Below the pieces are notes generated by a model that was not told the origin of the DNA, made no database searches, and worked only from the letters and a program-made list of their open reading frames with translations. The position numbers and the translations under genes were made by a program. A DNA stretch of 61,953 nt, taken from CAYOUV01 sp964407265. GTDB taxonomy: Bacteria > Chloroflexota > Anaerolineae > Anaerolineales > Villigracilaceae. Position 1 is the stretch's first letter. The number at the start of each line of letters is the position of its first letter. Positions 42,091 to 50,440 of this stretch are shown piece after piece. The DNA is taken from assembly GCA_964407265.1 (NCBI GenBank), contig CAYOUV010000013.1, positions 1 to 61,953 of the forward strand, in the 5' to 3' direction.

Positions 42091-43896
42091 ATGGACAAAA
42101 AGGTCCCACTCCGCAGCGAAGTCGATCACAAATACACCTGGAATGCCGAAAGCGTCTTTCCCAGTCCCGCAGCCTGGGAAGCCGAACTGAAAAGCATTCA
42201 GGCTGAAATCCCGAATGTCAGGAAATTCCAGGGACATATCGCGGAAAGTCCCGAAATATTGGTCGCTGCAATGGGATCTCTGGAGGGTTTGGTCGCTCGC
42301 ATGCTGCGGGCCTACGTCTATGCCGGATTTTCCTATGCTGTGGACACTACCGACCAGAAAGCAGCTGCTATGTCTGATAAGGCGCAGGGGGTCTTCGGGC
42401 AGGTCATGGCTGCGATTTCGTTCATCGAACCGGAACTGATCGCGATGGGCGAAACAGAGCTACGCGCCTGGCTCGAGCACGAACCGCGGTTGGCCGTCTA
42501 CGGACACTACCTGGACAACCTGTTCCGCAAACAAGCCCACGTCCGTTCGGCGGAGGTGGAAGAGCTGCTCGGCATGCTGTCTGATCCGTTCAGCGGACCT
42601 TCCAATAATTTCAGCATGCTGACCAATGCGGACTTTAAATTCGAACCCGCCCTGGACAAACAAGGTCAGGAAATCGATGTCACACAGGGGACGCTTATCA
42701 AAATCCTTTCGATGGATGACCGCCGGGCACGCCAGACCGGATGGGAGCATTACTTCGATCTGTATCTGGCGCATAAAAACACACTGACCAGCAACCTGAC
42801 GGCTTCGATCAAGCAATTCGTCTTCCAGACCCGGGTGCGAAAACATGACTCATCCCTGGCCGGATCGCTGTTCGAGAACAACGTCCCGCCCGAGGTCTTT
42901 CACAACCTGATCGAAGTGTTCAAGAAAAACCTGCCGGTTTGGCAGCGTTATTTCGACATCCGGCGCAAGGCACTGGGCGTGGATGAGCTGAAATTCTACG
43001 ATCTGTGGGCGCCGCTGATCAAGGACCGGATCAAAGTCCCTTTCGAGCAGGCGGTCGATCTGATCTGCAAGGGGCTGGCTCCAATGGGAGAAGATTACGT
43101 CGCTGCCCTCCGCAAAGGCTGCCTGGAAGAACGCTGGGTCGACGTATATCCCAACCAAGGCAAACGCAACGGCGCGTTCTCCTGGGGTGCCCCAGGCACA
43201 TATCCGTTCATCATGATGAGTTACGCGGACGAGATTATTAACCTGAGCACGCTGGCCCACGAACTGGGTCACTCGATGCACTCCAAACTGACCTGGCAAA
43301 ATCAGCCCTTCGTTTACAGCGACTACTCTCTATTCGTGGCAGAAGTAGCCTCCAACTTCCACCAGGCCATGGTGCGCGCCTCGCTGCTGAACGACAACCA
43401 GGACCAGGATTTCCAGATCGCAGTGATCGAAGAAGCCATGTCAAATTTCCTGCGCTATTTCTTTATCATGCCGACCCTGGCGCGCTTCGAATTGGAGATC
43501 CACGAACGGGTTGAAAGAGGCGATGCGCTCACCTCCGACACGATGATGAATTTGATGGCTGATTTTTTCGCCGAAGGCTTTGGCGATACGCTGGCGCTGG
43601 ATCGCGAACGAGTAGGTATGCTCTGGGCCAGTTTTGGCCACCTGTTTAGCGATTATTACGTCTACCAGTACGCGACCGGGATTTCCGGTGCCCACGCCTT
43701 GTCTGGTCGCATCCTGCGCGGCGAATCTAACGCTGTCGAGGATTACCTCAAATTCCTCCAAGCCGGCGCCTCGCTCTATCCGCTGGATGCGCTCAAGCTG
43801 GCTGGCGTCGATCTGACCCAGCCGGGACCGATCGAAGAAACCTTTGCCGTGATGAGCGCTTACATCGACCGGTTAGAAAATTTGCTTGGTGTTTAA
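42091..43896 (+). CDS. pepF: Oligoendopeptidase F (M3 family)
   Basis: A 601-residue cytoplasmic zinc peptidase that cleaves short peptides. The zinc site is HELGHSMHSKL (HExxH) with the third ligand Glu downstream in FVAEVASNFHQA. The N-terminal half is helical (DHKYTWNAESVFPSPAAWEA), and AFSWGAPGTYPFIMMSY precedes the active site, all usual for PepF. Length fits (about 600). AAAAGGA stands before ATG 42091. No peptide transporter gene is adjacent. Confidence 0.95.
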   Translation: MDKKVPLRSEVDHKYTWNAESVFPSPAAWEAELKSIQAEIPNVRKFQGHIAESPEILVAAMGSLEGLVARMLRAYVYAGFSYAVDTTDQKAAAMSDKAQGVFGQVMAAISFIEPELIAMGETELRAWLEHEPRLAVYGHYLDNLFRKQAHVRSAEVEELLGMLSDPFSGPSNNFSMLTNADFKFEPALDKQGQEIDVTQGTLIKILSMDDRRARQTGWEHYFDLYLAHKNTLTSNLTASIKQFVFQTRVRKHDSSLAGSLFENNVPPEVFHNLIEVFKKNLPVWQRYFDIRRKALGVDELKFYDLWAPLIKDRIKVPFEQAVDLICKGLAPMGEDYVAALRKGCLEERWVDVYPNQGKRNGAFSWGAPGTYPFIMMSYADEIINLSTLAHELGHSMHSKLTWQNQPFVYSDYSLFVAEVASNFHQAMVRASLLNDNQDQDFQIAVIEEAMSNFLRYFFIMPTLARFELEIHERVERGDALTSDTMMNLMADFFAEGFGDTLALDRERVGMLWASFGHLFSDYYVYQYATGISGAHALSGRILRGESNAVEDYLKFLQAGASLYPLDALKLAGVDLTQPGPIEETFAVMSAYIDRLENLLGV

Positions 43897-43946
43897 CGGT
43901 ACAATTGGACTTCGAAAATACCGAATTTGAATTGAAAGAGAGTTAC

Positions 43947-45314
43947 ATGCCCCAAACTACAATCAACTGTCCCCGCTGCAAGCAGCCCATCCAAGCCAAT
44001 GTCGAACAGCTGTTCGACGTCACCTCCGATCCCGGTGCCAAACAGCGTTTACTAAGCGGTGTCTCGAACTTCGCCCACTGCCCGTTTTGCGGCTACGAGG
44101 GTCAATTAGCCACACCGATCGTTTACCACGATGCAGACAAACAACTGTTGCTGACCTATTTTCCAGCCGAGATTGGAATGCCGGTCAATGAGCAGGAAAA
44201 GCAGATCGGTCCGCTGATCACCCAGGTCACCAACAAACTTCCACCCGAGAAACGCAAAGCCTACCTGCTCAGCCCGCAGGCGCACTTGAGTTTCCAAAGT
44301 CTGATCGAGCGCATCCTGGCCGCCGATGGCGTCACACCGGAAATGCTCAAAGCCCAGCAGGACCGTGTGAGCTTGATCGAGCGCCTGCTGAAAGCCAGCG
44401 GAGACGATGTCCGCAAAGAAATTCTTGGGCAGGAACCCGGCCTGGCCGATGAGCAATTTTTCGCGCTTTTCAGCCGCCTGCTGCAAAGCGCGGCTGCCAG
44501 CGGAGACGAGCAGGTAGCCAAAGAAATGGCCAACTTGCAGAACTTACTTCTGGAAGAAACCGAATATGGACGCAAAATCCAGGCTTCGTATGGCGAAATG
44601 GAAGCGGCCGCCAAATCCCTGCAGGAAGCGGGCAAAGAACTGACCCGCGAAAAACTGCTGGATATCATTATCGAAGCGCCAAACGATGAACGCCTGAGCG
44701 CACTGGTCAGCCTGGCCCGCCCAGGCCTGGACTACGTCTTTTTCCAGACTCTGACCGAAAAGATCGACAAAGCCCAAGGCGAAGATAAGCAAAAATTGGA
44801 GGCCCTGCGCGAAAAGCTGCTCGACCTGGTCAATAAGGTTGACAAGCAAATCGAGGAACGCTACAAGCAGGCGCAGCAATTCGTGGAAGAAATCCTGGCC
44901 CAGGACGACATTGCCCAGGCCACGCGAGACAGCCTGGAGGCTGTCAACCAGGATGTAGTCGATGTCATCAACACCATGCTGCGCGAGGCCTCCGATAAGA
45001 AGGACGGCGCTCGATTGGAAAAATTACAGCAGATGGTGCAAATTCTTCAAGAATCGAGTGCACCACCGCCAGAGGTTGCCTTCATTGAACAATTGCTAGA
45101 TGCACCCGACGAAGCCGCCGTCGAAAAAATGCTCCAAGAGAACGAAGCGATGGTCAATGATAACTTTATGGAAGCCTTGAGTGGACTTTCGGCACAAATG
45201 GATGCTCAAGCTGAACAACTCGGCGAGGAAAACAAAGCCATAGCCGAGAAATTAGGCCAGGTTTTCCGCACAGCCCTAAAATACACGATGAAAAGGAATA
45301 TAAAAACTGGCTGA
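43947..45314 (+). CDS. CpXC-domain protein with long coiled-coil region
   Basis: A 455-residue protein starting with a CpXC zinc-ribbon-like domain: NCPRCKQPIQANVEQLFDVT, then FAHCPFCGYEGQLATPIVYH and LLLTYFPAEIGMP. The remainder (about 120-455) is almost all helical and charged, probably a coiled coil (EDKQKLEALREKLLDLVNKV). CpXC proteins are of unknown function. ATG 43947 follows GAAAGAGAG; an upstream in-frame TTG at 43905 lacks a site. It ends at a strong terminator. Confidence 0.85.
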   Translation: MPQTTINCPRCKQPIQANVEQLFDVTSDPGAKQRLLSGVSNFAHCPFCGYEGQLATPIVYHDADKQLLLTYFPAEIGMPVNEQEKQIGPLITQVTNKLPPEKRKAYLLSPQAHLSFQSLIERILAADGVTPEMLKAQQDRVSLIERLLKASGDDVRKEILGQEPGLADEQFFALFSRLLQSAAASGDEQVAKEMANLQNLLLEETEYGRKIQASYGEMEAAAKSLQEAGKELTREKLLDIIIEAPNDERLSALVSLARPGLDYVFFQTLTEKIDKAQGEDKQKLEALREKLLDLVNKVDKQIEERYKQAQQFVEEILAQDDIAQATRDSLEAVNQDVVDVINTMLREASDKKDGARLEKLQQMVQILQESSAPPPEVAFIEQLLDAPDEAAVEKMLQENEAMVNDNFMEALSGLSAQMDAQAEQLGEENKAIAEKLGQVFRTALKYTMKRNIKTG

Positions 45315-45336
45315 TGCTGCTCCACCAAAAACAATC

Positions 45337-45366
45337 GCGCCCGGAAATTACCGGGCGCTTTTTTTT
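45337..45366 (+). terminator. Terminator downstream of the CpXC gene
   Basis: GCGCCCGG / CCGGGCGC, 8 bp with a 6-base loop, followed by eight T. A textbook intrinsic terminator in the rightward direction. Confidence 0.93.
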
Positions 45367-45383
45367 AGAAAAGTAGGTGTCCA

Positions 45384-45468
45384 GAGGGTGCGCTGGCCGG
45401 GAATATTGGTAACCGGAGGGGAAATTCTAAAGTTATGCGACACAAGCCATCCGGCCAGCGCGACCCTC
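45384..45468. repeat. 85-base imperfect inverted repeat (MITE-like or structured RNA)
   Basis: Arms GAGGGTGCGCTGGCCGG (45384-45400) and CCGGCCAGCGCGACCCTC (45451-45468) pair over 17 positions with one extra base, around a 50-base centre. It is far larger than a terminator and sits in the gap between two convergent genes. It could be a degenerate miniature mobile element or a folded 3' RNA element. Confidence 0.5.
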
Positions 45469-45480
45469 GAATTTTTAGGT

Positions 45481-45960
45481 TCAAGAATTCTTAGACAGAT
45501 GTGATTTCACCACAATCGTGACATGAAATACTTTCTGCGGTGTTGGGCAGGCAACATTAGGCGGGCAAAGCGGTCCACTCGTGGCTGTCAAACCGGTCGA
45601 CCCAGCCTGGATGGCATTGTATACGCCTTGTGCGCCACGTACCACCATGATATTCGTTACGCGTCTCAAGACCAAAGGATCGTCCACCTGTACGGTCCAG
45701 TTGTAATGGTTGCCTAAAGCCAGAAGCAACTGCTGTCCGGCCTGCATTTGGATCGTTGAGCCGTCGTCAGCCAGCGTGACCTTGATCGTGCTTCCTCCCG
45801 GGTGCCCCACATCGTGGGTTTCACCCTGAGCGTTACTGCCTGATGAAATGGCAGTTGGGTGAGCAGGAACTTCGGTCACCACGGTCTGGGTGCTACAGGC
45901 TGCAAGCAGCAGACTCAGTCCAAGTAAACTAGGTAAAACTATCGATAAAATTCGTTTCAT
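45481..45960 (-). CDS. Small lipoprotein, possibly chagasin-like inhibitor fold
   Basis: A 159-residue secreted lipoprotein: signal peptide, lipobox LLLAACS, short linker, then a beta-sandwich-like domain of about 100 residues (IKVTLADDGSTIQMQAGQQL, LGNHYNWTVQVDDP, STGLTATSGPLCPPNVACPT, VFHVTIVVK). The order 'high-pressure Gln-Leu-Leu-Leu-Ala-Leu', NW and a terminal VFHVTIVV resemble chagasin/I42 protease inhibitors; weak. ATG 45960 gives the normal signal peptide; a GGA lies before it. It follows DoxX closely on the same strand. Confidence 0.65.
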   Translation of the reverse strand: MKRILSIVLPSLLGLSLLLAACSTQTVVTEVPAHPTAISSGSNAQGETHDVGHPGGSTIKVTLADDGSTIQMQAGQQLLLALGNHYNWTVQVDDPLVLRRVTNIMVVRGAQGVYNAIQAGSTGLTATSGPLCPPNVACPTPQKVFHVTIVVKSHLSKNS

Positions 45961-45996
45961 TTTATATTCCAATATCTACAGGTTTATTCGTGACAA

Positions 45997-46635
45997 CTAA
46001 CGTGCCGGAGGCGGGAAACCGTTCAGGTCTTCAGGCGCTTCGACCTCGCCTGGGTCTGATCGCTCGAACAAATATCCAGGTTTCCAAGGCATGCCGACTG
46101 CGGGCATCATCCAGCGATCCAATCCCAACCAGCCAGCTGTTCGCCAGGCCAACAAGAGTAGAATTGCAACCACCAACATATATGGATCGAGGCCAATGAC
46201 GCCTGCCAGTAAATAATTCAAGCTCATTACGCCGCTCAGGAACGAGGCAATCCAGGTGAAGAAACCCAGGACCAGGATCACCCCAATCAGCAGTTCGGCC
46301 CAGGCAATCAAATTGCTCCACAGGACGGCATTTGGCAGGATGGTCCCTTCGAGGAAACGCGTATACCAACTCTGAACTGTCGAAGTAGAATCAGATGATT
46401 GATCCAGCAATCCGTGAATGAAGCCGATTAACGCGGCTCCCGATTCGCTCCCGGTCCAGGCCGGATTACCAATTTTCGAGAGCCCAGCCAGAACCCATTC
46501 GACTCCCAACCACAATCGCAAGATGAGCCAGACCCAAGACCAAGTCACGTTGTGAAACAAGGCTTCCAGCACTTGCGGACCGGGTAACGCCTCAACCTGC
46601 TTTGATGGAGAATTTAGATGATCGGTCGTTTGCAT
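45997..46635 (-). CDS. DoxX-family membrane protein
   Basis: A 212-residue protein with four helices. WVWLILRLWLGVEWVLAGLS opens the DoxX domain, followed by a loop, WSNLIAWAELLIGVILVLGF, and LLAGVIGLDPYMLVVAILLL. DoxX-like proteins act in thiosulfate or quinol-linked oxidation and envelope redox balance; which applies here is unclear. AAAGGA precedes ATG 46635. It leads the lipoprotein gene in a two-gene unit. Confidence 0.85.
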   Translation of the reverse strand: MQTTDHLNSPSKQVEALPGPQVLEALFHNVTWSWVWLILRLWLGVEWVLAGLSKIGNPAWTGSESGAALIGFIHGLLDQSSDSTSTVQSWYTRFLEGTILPNAVLWSNLIAWAELLIGVILVLGFFTWIASFLSGVMSLNYLLAGVIGLDPYMLVVAILLLLAWRTAGWLGLDRWMMPAVGMPWKPGYLFERSDPGEVEAPEDLNGFPPPAR

Positions 46636-46767
46636 TCCAAAGTCCTTTCACATTCTTGATGATGGCCATCTAAGACCTACTTTAGCACTCCCGAAGGAGT
46701 TTGTCTTTATCACTCTCTTGCGAAGCCATTAAGACGACTTTAAGCGCATAGGTTGGAATTAAAAAAA

Positions 46768-46792
46768 GCACCTTGCGCCAATCACAAGGTGC
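46768..46792 (-). terminator. Terminator downstream of the cation transporter gene
   Basis: GCACCTTG / CAAGGTGC, 8 bp with a 9-base loop, followed on the minus strand by seven T. Confidence 0.85.
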
Positions 46793-46818
46793 CGCTAATC
46801 ATTTCTTTAAATTAAATG

Positions 46819-47469
46819 CTACTCATCCTCGCAGTCGCACGCCAAGCCTGCAGCCTTCTCAAAAGACTCACGCCCTTCCTGCACAGAAAAGTAGATCAGC
46901 CCCAGGGCGCCCAAGCTATCCACGATTCCAAAGCCGGTTAACTGATAGATCAGACTGGACCCCAATAAAACCAGCGACATGTAAATACACACCAGCGTGC
47001 AGTTTGCATCCGCTAGGATGGGCGCGGAATCCAAAGTCCTGCCCACCTTGCGTTTCGCCGCTACCAATGCCCACATCATGGCAATTGAAATCAGCGAGAT
47101 GATGATACCCGGCAGGGTGGTTTCGGGCGTGTGCCCGCTAAGGATATTGATCACTGCTGTGACCGCCAAACCGACGGCCAGGATGTAGAAGCTCGTCCCG
47201 GTAATGCGTAAAGCCGTCCTCTCAAATTGGCTGCGCTCCGTCCCCGGGTTATGGCGGATGCGCAGGATCATGGCGATGATCCCGATTCCCGAGAGAACTT
47301 CGATGAAACTGTCCACGCCAAAGCCGAAAAGAGCCAGGGTCTCGTCATTGACGCTGAAAAGGATCGAAACCAAACCCTCGAATAAATTGTAGAATACCGT
47401 AAAATAACCCAGCCACAGGGCATACTGGTAGTAGCGTTCCACATCGGTTTTGGAAGGAAGGGAAGTCAT
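46819..47469 (-). CDS. Short CDF-like cation transporter
   Basis: A 216-residue protein with about six helices and no cytoplasmic metal-binding domain. Acidic residues in helix segments LFGFGVDSFIEVLSG and PILADANCTLVCIY correspond to the DxxxD-type metal sites of cation diffusion facilitators. The C-terminus ends in a short Cys/Asp/Glu cluster ACDCEDE. Zn, Mn or Fe efflux is likely. A GATAAT box lies 6 bases before the ATG with no Shine-Dalgarno. It follows the methyltransferase on the same strand by 26 bases. Confidence 0.78.
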   Translation of the reverse strand: MTSLPSKTDVERYYQYALWLGYFTVFYNLFEGLVSILFSVNDETLALFGFGVDSFIEVLSGIGIIAMILRIRHNPGTERSQFERTALRITGTSFYILAVGLAVTAVINILSGHTPETTLPGIIISLISIAMMWALVAAKRKVGRTLDSAPILADANCTLVCIYMSLVLLGSSLIYQLTGFGIVDSLGALGLIYFSVQEGRESFEKAAGLACDCEDE

Positions 47470-47495
47470 ACCAACATTATCTCACAGGAACACTA

Positions 47496-48566
47496 TCAAG
47501 CTGAAATATATTTATTGCGCAGAGCATCGATCGATTTCATCTCACCGCTCTGATCTTCAAATAACCAGAATTCCCAGCCGTTGCAGGGGGTCTCGGTCAG
47601 CTTGCGGGCTACTTGATGGATCGAACCAGAGATTTCCCCGCAGATCAGGGATCCATCCGCTCGAATTGTCGCGGTAATACGCTTGTCTCTGGTAAAAAAA
47701 AGTGTCTGTCCTGGGAACACCAATCCCGCCTCGACTAACAAACCAAACGGCACCCGGCGTCGTTTCCGCTTACGGTCAGCAAAAATCTCATCAGAATATG
47801 CCACGGGAATTACCGATTCAATCCTTTCGTTGGCCAGGTCCACATACCGCTGATCCTGCTCGATCCCAATCCAATGACGGTGCAATTTCTTGGCCACTGC
47901 CCCGGTCGTCCCGGTACCAAAGAATGGATCGAGCACCACATCCTCCGGATTACTGCTGGACAGAATCACGCGATAAAGCAATGCCTCCGGTTTCTGTGTG
48001 GAATGCGCTTTCCCGCCATTGACTTTGATCCGTTCCTTGCCGGTGCACAATGGGGTAACCCAATCGCTGCGCATCTGCAAATCATCATTTAGCGCCTTCA
48101 TTGATTGGTAGTTGAACGTGTAGCGTTCCCCTTTGTGCTTTTGAGCCCATATCAGGGTTTCATGGGCATTCGTAAAGCGTACACCGCGAAAATTAGGCAT
48201 TGGATTGGTCTTGATCCAGACCACATCGTTTAAAATCCAAAATCCCAGATCCTGCAAAACGCGTCCAACACGAAAAATATTGTGGTAAGTACCGATCACC
48301 CACAATGACCCGGTGTCCTTTAGTACACGGCGGCAGGCCATAAGCCAGTCCCTGGTAAAGGCGTCGTAAGCCTCAAAACTATCGAATTGATCCCAGGTAT
48401 CGTCCACCGCGTCAACCCGCGTTAAATTGGGACGCCACAAATCCTTGGAGAGTTGCAAGTTATAAGGTGGATCGGCGAAAATCAGATCGACGGATTTATC
48501 AGGAAGGGATTCAAGAACTTTGATACAGTCCCCCAAGAGGATCTGATCCAGAGGTAATTGAGACAT
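47496..48566 (-). CDS. CcrM-like orphan adenine-N6 DNA methyltransferase (GANTC type)
   Basis: A 356-residue beta-class methyltransferase. DPPY at 32-35 (IFADPPYNLQLSKDLWRP), then VDAVDDTWDQFDSFEAYD, SLWVIGTYHNIFRVG, NPMPNFRGVRFTNAHETLIW, HSTQKPEALLYRVI and the SAM loop DPFFGTGTTG (216-222). All of these track the alphaproteobacterial cell-cycle methyltransferase CcrM, including the C-terminal domain (VPFGLLVEAGLVFPGQTLFF, then ISGSIHQVA). Specificity GANTC is inferred. No restriction enzyme gene is nearby. It lies 9 bases after the FHA regulator and has no Shine-Dalgarno. Confidence 0.9.
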   Translation of the reverse strand: MSQLPLDQILLGDCIKVLESLPDKSVDLIFADPPYNLQLSKDLWRPNLTRVDAVDDTWDQFDSFEAYDAFTRDWLMACRRVLKDTGSLWVIGTYHNIFRVGRVLQDLGFWILNDVVWIKTNPMPNFRGVRFTNAHETLIWAQKHKGERYTFNYQSMKALNDDLQMRSDWVTPLCTGKERIKVNGGKAHSTQKPEALLYRVILSSSNPEDVVLDPFFGTGTTGAVAKKLHRHWIGIEQDQRYVDLANERIESVIPVAYSDEIFADRKRKRRRVPFGLLVEAGLVFPGQTLFFTRDKRITATIRADGSLICGEISGSIHQVARKLTETPCNGWEFWLFEDQSGEMKSIDALRNKYISA

Positions 48567-48575
48567 AAAATGATT

Positions 48576-49229
48576 TCAAGCAGGCGGGTTGTCAAGGCGG
48601 ACGCCGTGTCCGCGCACTGTATCGATATACTGGTGCGTTGGATCAATTCTTGCCAGGCGATCCCGCAGACGGCGGATCAAGGCATCCAGCGCCTGGTCGG
48701 AAACCCCGGCAGCTTCATCCTCGCCCCAAACCGCGGCGATCAATTCCGGGCGTGGCACGACTTCGCCTTGTTTGTCATAGAGATTCCACAACAAGCGATA
48801 CTGCTGGGCCGAAAGAGGCGGCACAACCTGCTGCTGGTTGATCCAAACGCGCCGCGACCGGGCATCGATCATTAAACGACCCAACCGGGCGCTCGATTCA
48901 GTCAACGGCATGGTAGCATCCGAGGTTAAGAACAAAAACTGCTGGATCAGGGCTATTTGCACTACATCACCATCTTGTAAAACCACCGGAGCATTTAACG
49001 CAACCCCATTATGATGGGTACCGTTTTTACTGCCAAGGTCCTCTAAAATGACGCCCTCTGTCGTCGGCGTGATGCGGGCATGATAGCGTGAAACTTGCCG
49101 GTCCGGAACGATTAAATCACATCCTGGTTCGCGACCCATTACAATCGCATGGGTCAGCGGCCAGCGCTGTCCATTCAACGGTCCTTCTTGCGCAACCAGC
49201 ATGGGATATTCTTCGATCGGAAATTCCAT
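48576..49229 (-). CDS. FHA-domain winged-helix transcription regulator
   Basis: A 217-residue protein fusing a phosphothreonine-binding FHA domain (about 15-105; VMGREPGCDLIVPDRQVSRYHARI, DLGSKNGTHHNG) to an OmpR-type winged helix (about 115-215; LSAQQYRLLWNLYDK, VSDQALDALIRRLRDRLARI, YIDTVRGHGVRL). It should bind DNA in response to a Ser/Thr kinase. It is divergent from such a kinase and directly upstream of the methyltransferase, so it may link phosphosignalling to that gene. GAGG lies before ATG 49229, and a TATAAT (49258-49253) upstream of it. Confidence 0.92.
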   Translation of the reverse strand: MEFPIEEYPMLVAQEGPLNGQRWPLTHAIVMGREPGCDLIVPDRQVSRYHARITPTTEGVILEDLGSKNGTHHNGVALNAPVVLQDGDVVQIALIQQFLFLTSDATMPLTESSARLGRLMIDARSRRVWINQQQVVPPLSAQQYRLLWNLYDKQGEVVPRPELIAAVWGEDEAAGVSDQALDALIRRLRDRLARIDPTHQYIDTVRGHGVRLDNPPA

Positions 49230-49444
49230 AATGCCTCAAATTAGTTAAAATTATTATATAGCATATAAAGGCGTTTATAATATAGCAGAAAATACGTTTC
49301 TGTGCAGCAACCACGCCGAAATCCAAAACTGCATGGAAATCACGCTCCAAATAACCAGTTGCGATTTAATACCAGAAGGATCTGCACTTGGGAACCTACA
49401 ATTCTGGGCTGTAATTTGACGTAGCTGGTCTTCAAGGATGGCAA

Positions 49445-50440
49445 ATGCCTCTTTCCCTCAAACCTGGAGAGGTACTGCGCAATCGTTACCACATCCATGA
49501 TCGCATCGGTCAAGGCGGAATGGGAAATATTTATCTCGCCGATGATCAGCGCCTGGAGGGGCGCTTGTGTGCGCTCAAGGAAGTGGAACACGATCGCAAC
49601 CTTCCCGATAATGTTCTGGAAGAGGCCCGCGAACAGTTTCTACGCGAGGCTACAGTCCTCGCGCGCCTGGATCATCCCAACCTACCGAAGGTCTCGGATT
49701 TCTTTACTTATGAACGGCGCGATTACTTGGTCATGGATTACATCCCGGGTAAGGATTTGCGCACAATCATGCTCGAAGCCCGCCAACAAAAACGTTTCCT
49801 GCCTGAGACAGAGGTCTTAGGTTGGATAAATCAGCTTGCTGACGCCCTATCCTACTTGCACAGTCAGGTCCCACCCATCGTGCACCGCGATATCAAACCC
49901 AGCAATCTAAAGATCACCCCTAATGGCTTGCTAAAACTGGTCGACTTTGGCCTGGTGAAGGTCATGGCTCCAGAGGAAGTCACCATCACGGTCATCCAGG
50001 GACAGGGAACAGCGCTTTATACCCCGCTCGAGCAGTATGGTGGTGATGGGACACACACTGATGTCCGCACAGACATCTATGCCTTTGGCGCCACTTTGTA
50101 CCACTTGTTGACCAACGAGCCACCAGCCGACGCACGCCGACGATTTTTGGATCCTGAGAGTCTGACCCCGCCTCGCCGCATTAACCCGTCCGTCAGCACA
50201 CGTACAGAACGGTCAATTTTATGGGCCATGGCATTACACCCGGACCAGCGCCCCGATTCAATCCAAGCCCTGCGCGAATTCCTGTTTGGACAACGGGAAA
50301 TTCCCACTTCGCCGGTTGCTGCCATGCGCACCCCAACTGTTCCGATTTTGGATATGCTGATGAATCCACCAGAAGTCGTTCTGGCCTGGCTGGCAAGTGG
50401 TTTGCTGTTAATCAGCTTGATCGCAACGCTCAGTCGCTAG
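49445..50440 (+). CDS. PknB-type Ser/Thr protein kinase with C-terminal membrane helix
   Basis: A 331-residue tail-anchored kinase: glycine loop GQGGMGNIY (22-30), Lys45, HRD at 147-149 (VHRDIKPSN), DFG at 167-169, activation segment QGQGTALYTPLEQYGG, and a single C-terminal membrane helix (VVLAWLASGLLLISLIATL) with almost nothing outside. AAGGA precedes ATG 49445. It is divergent from the FHA regulator across a 215-base AT-rich space, an arrangement that suggests kinase and phosphothreonine reader work together. Its 3' end overlaps the convergent GH3-like gene by 11 bases. Confidence 0.93.
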   Translation: MPLSLKPGEVLRNRYHIHDRIGQGGMGNIYLADDQRLEGRLCALKEVEHDRNLPDNVLEEAREQFLREATVLARLDHPNLPKVSDFFTYERRDYLVMDYIPGKDLRTIMLEARQQKRFLPETEVLGWINQLADALSYLHSQVPPIVHRDIKPSNLKITPNGLLKLVDFGLVKVMAPEEVTITVIQGQGTALYTPLEQYGGDGTHTDVRTDIYAFGATLYHLLTNEPPADARRRFLDPESLTPPRRINPSVSTRTERSILWAMALHPDQRPDSIQALREFLFGQREIPTSPVAAMRTPTVPILDMLMNPPEVVLAWLASGLLLISLIATLSR

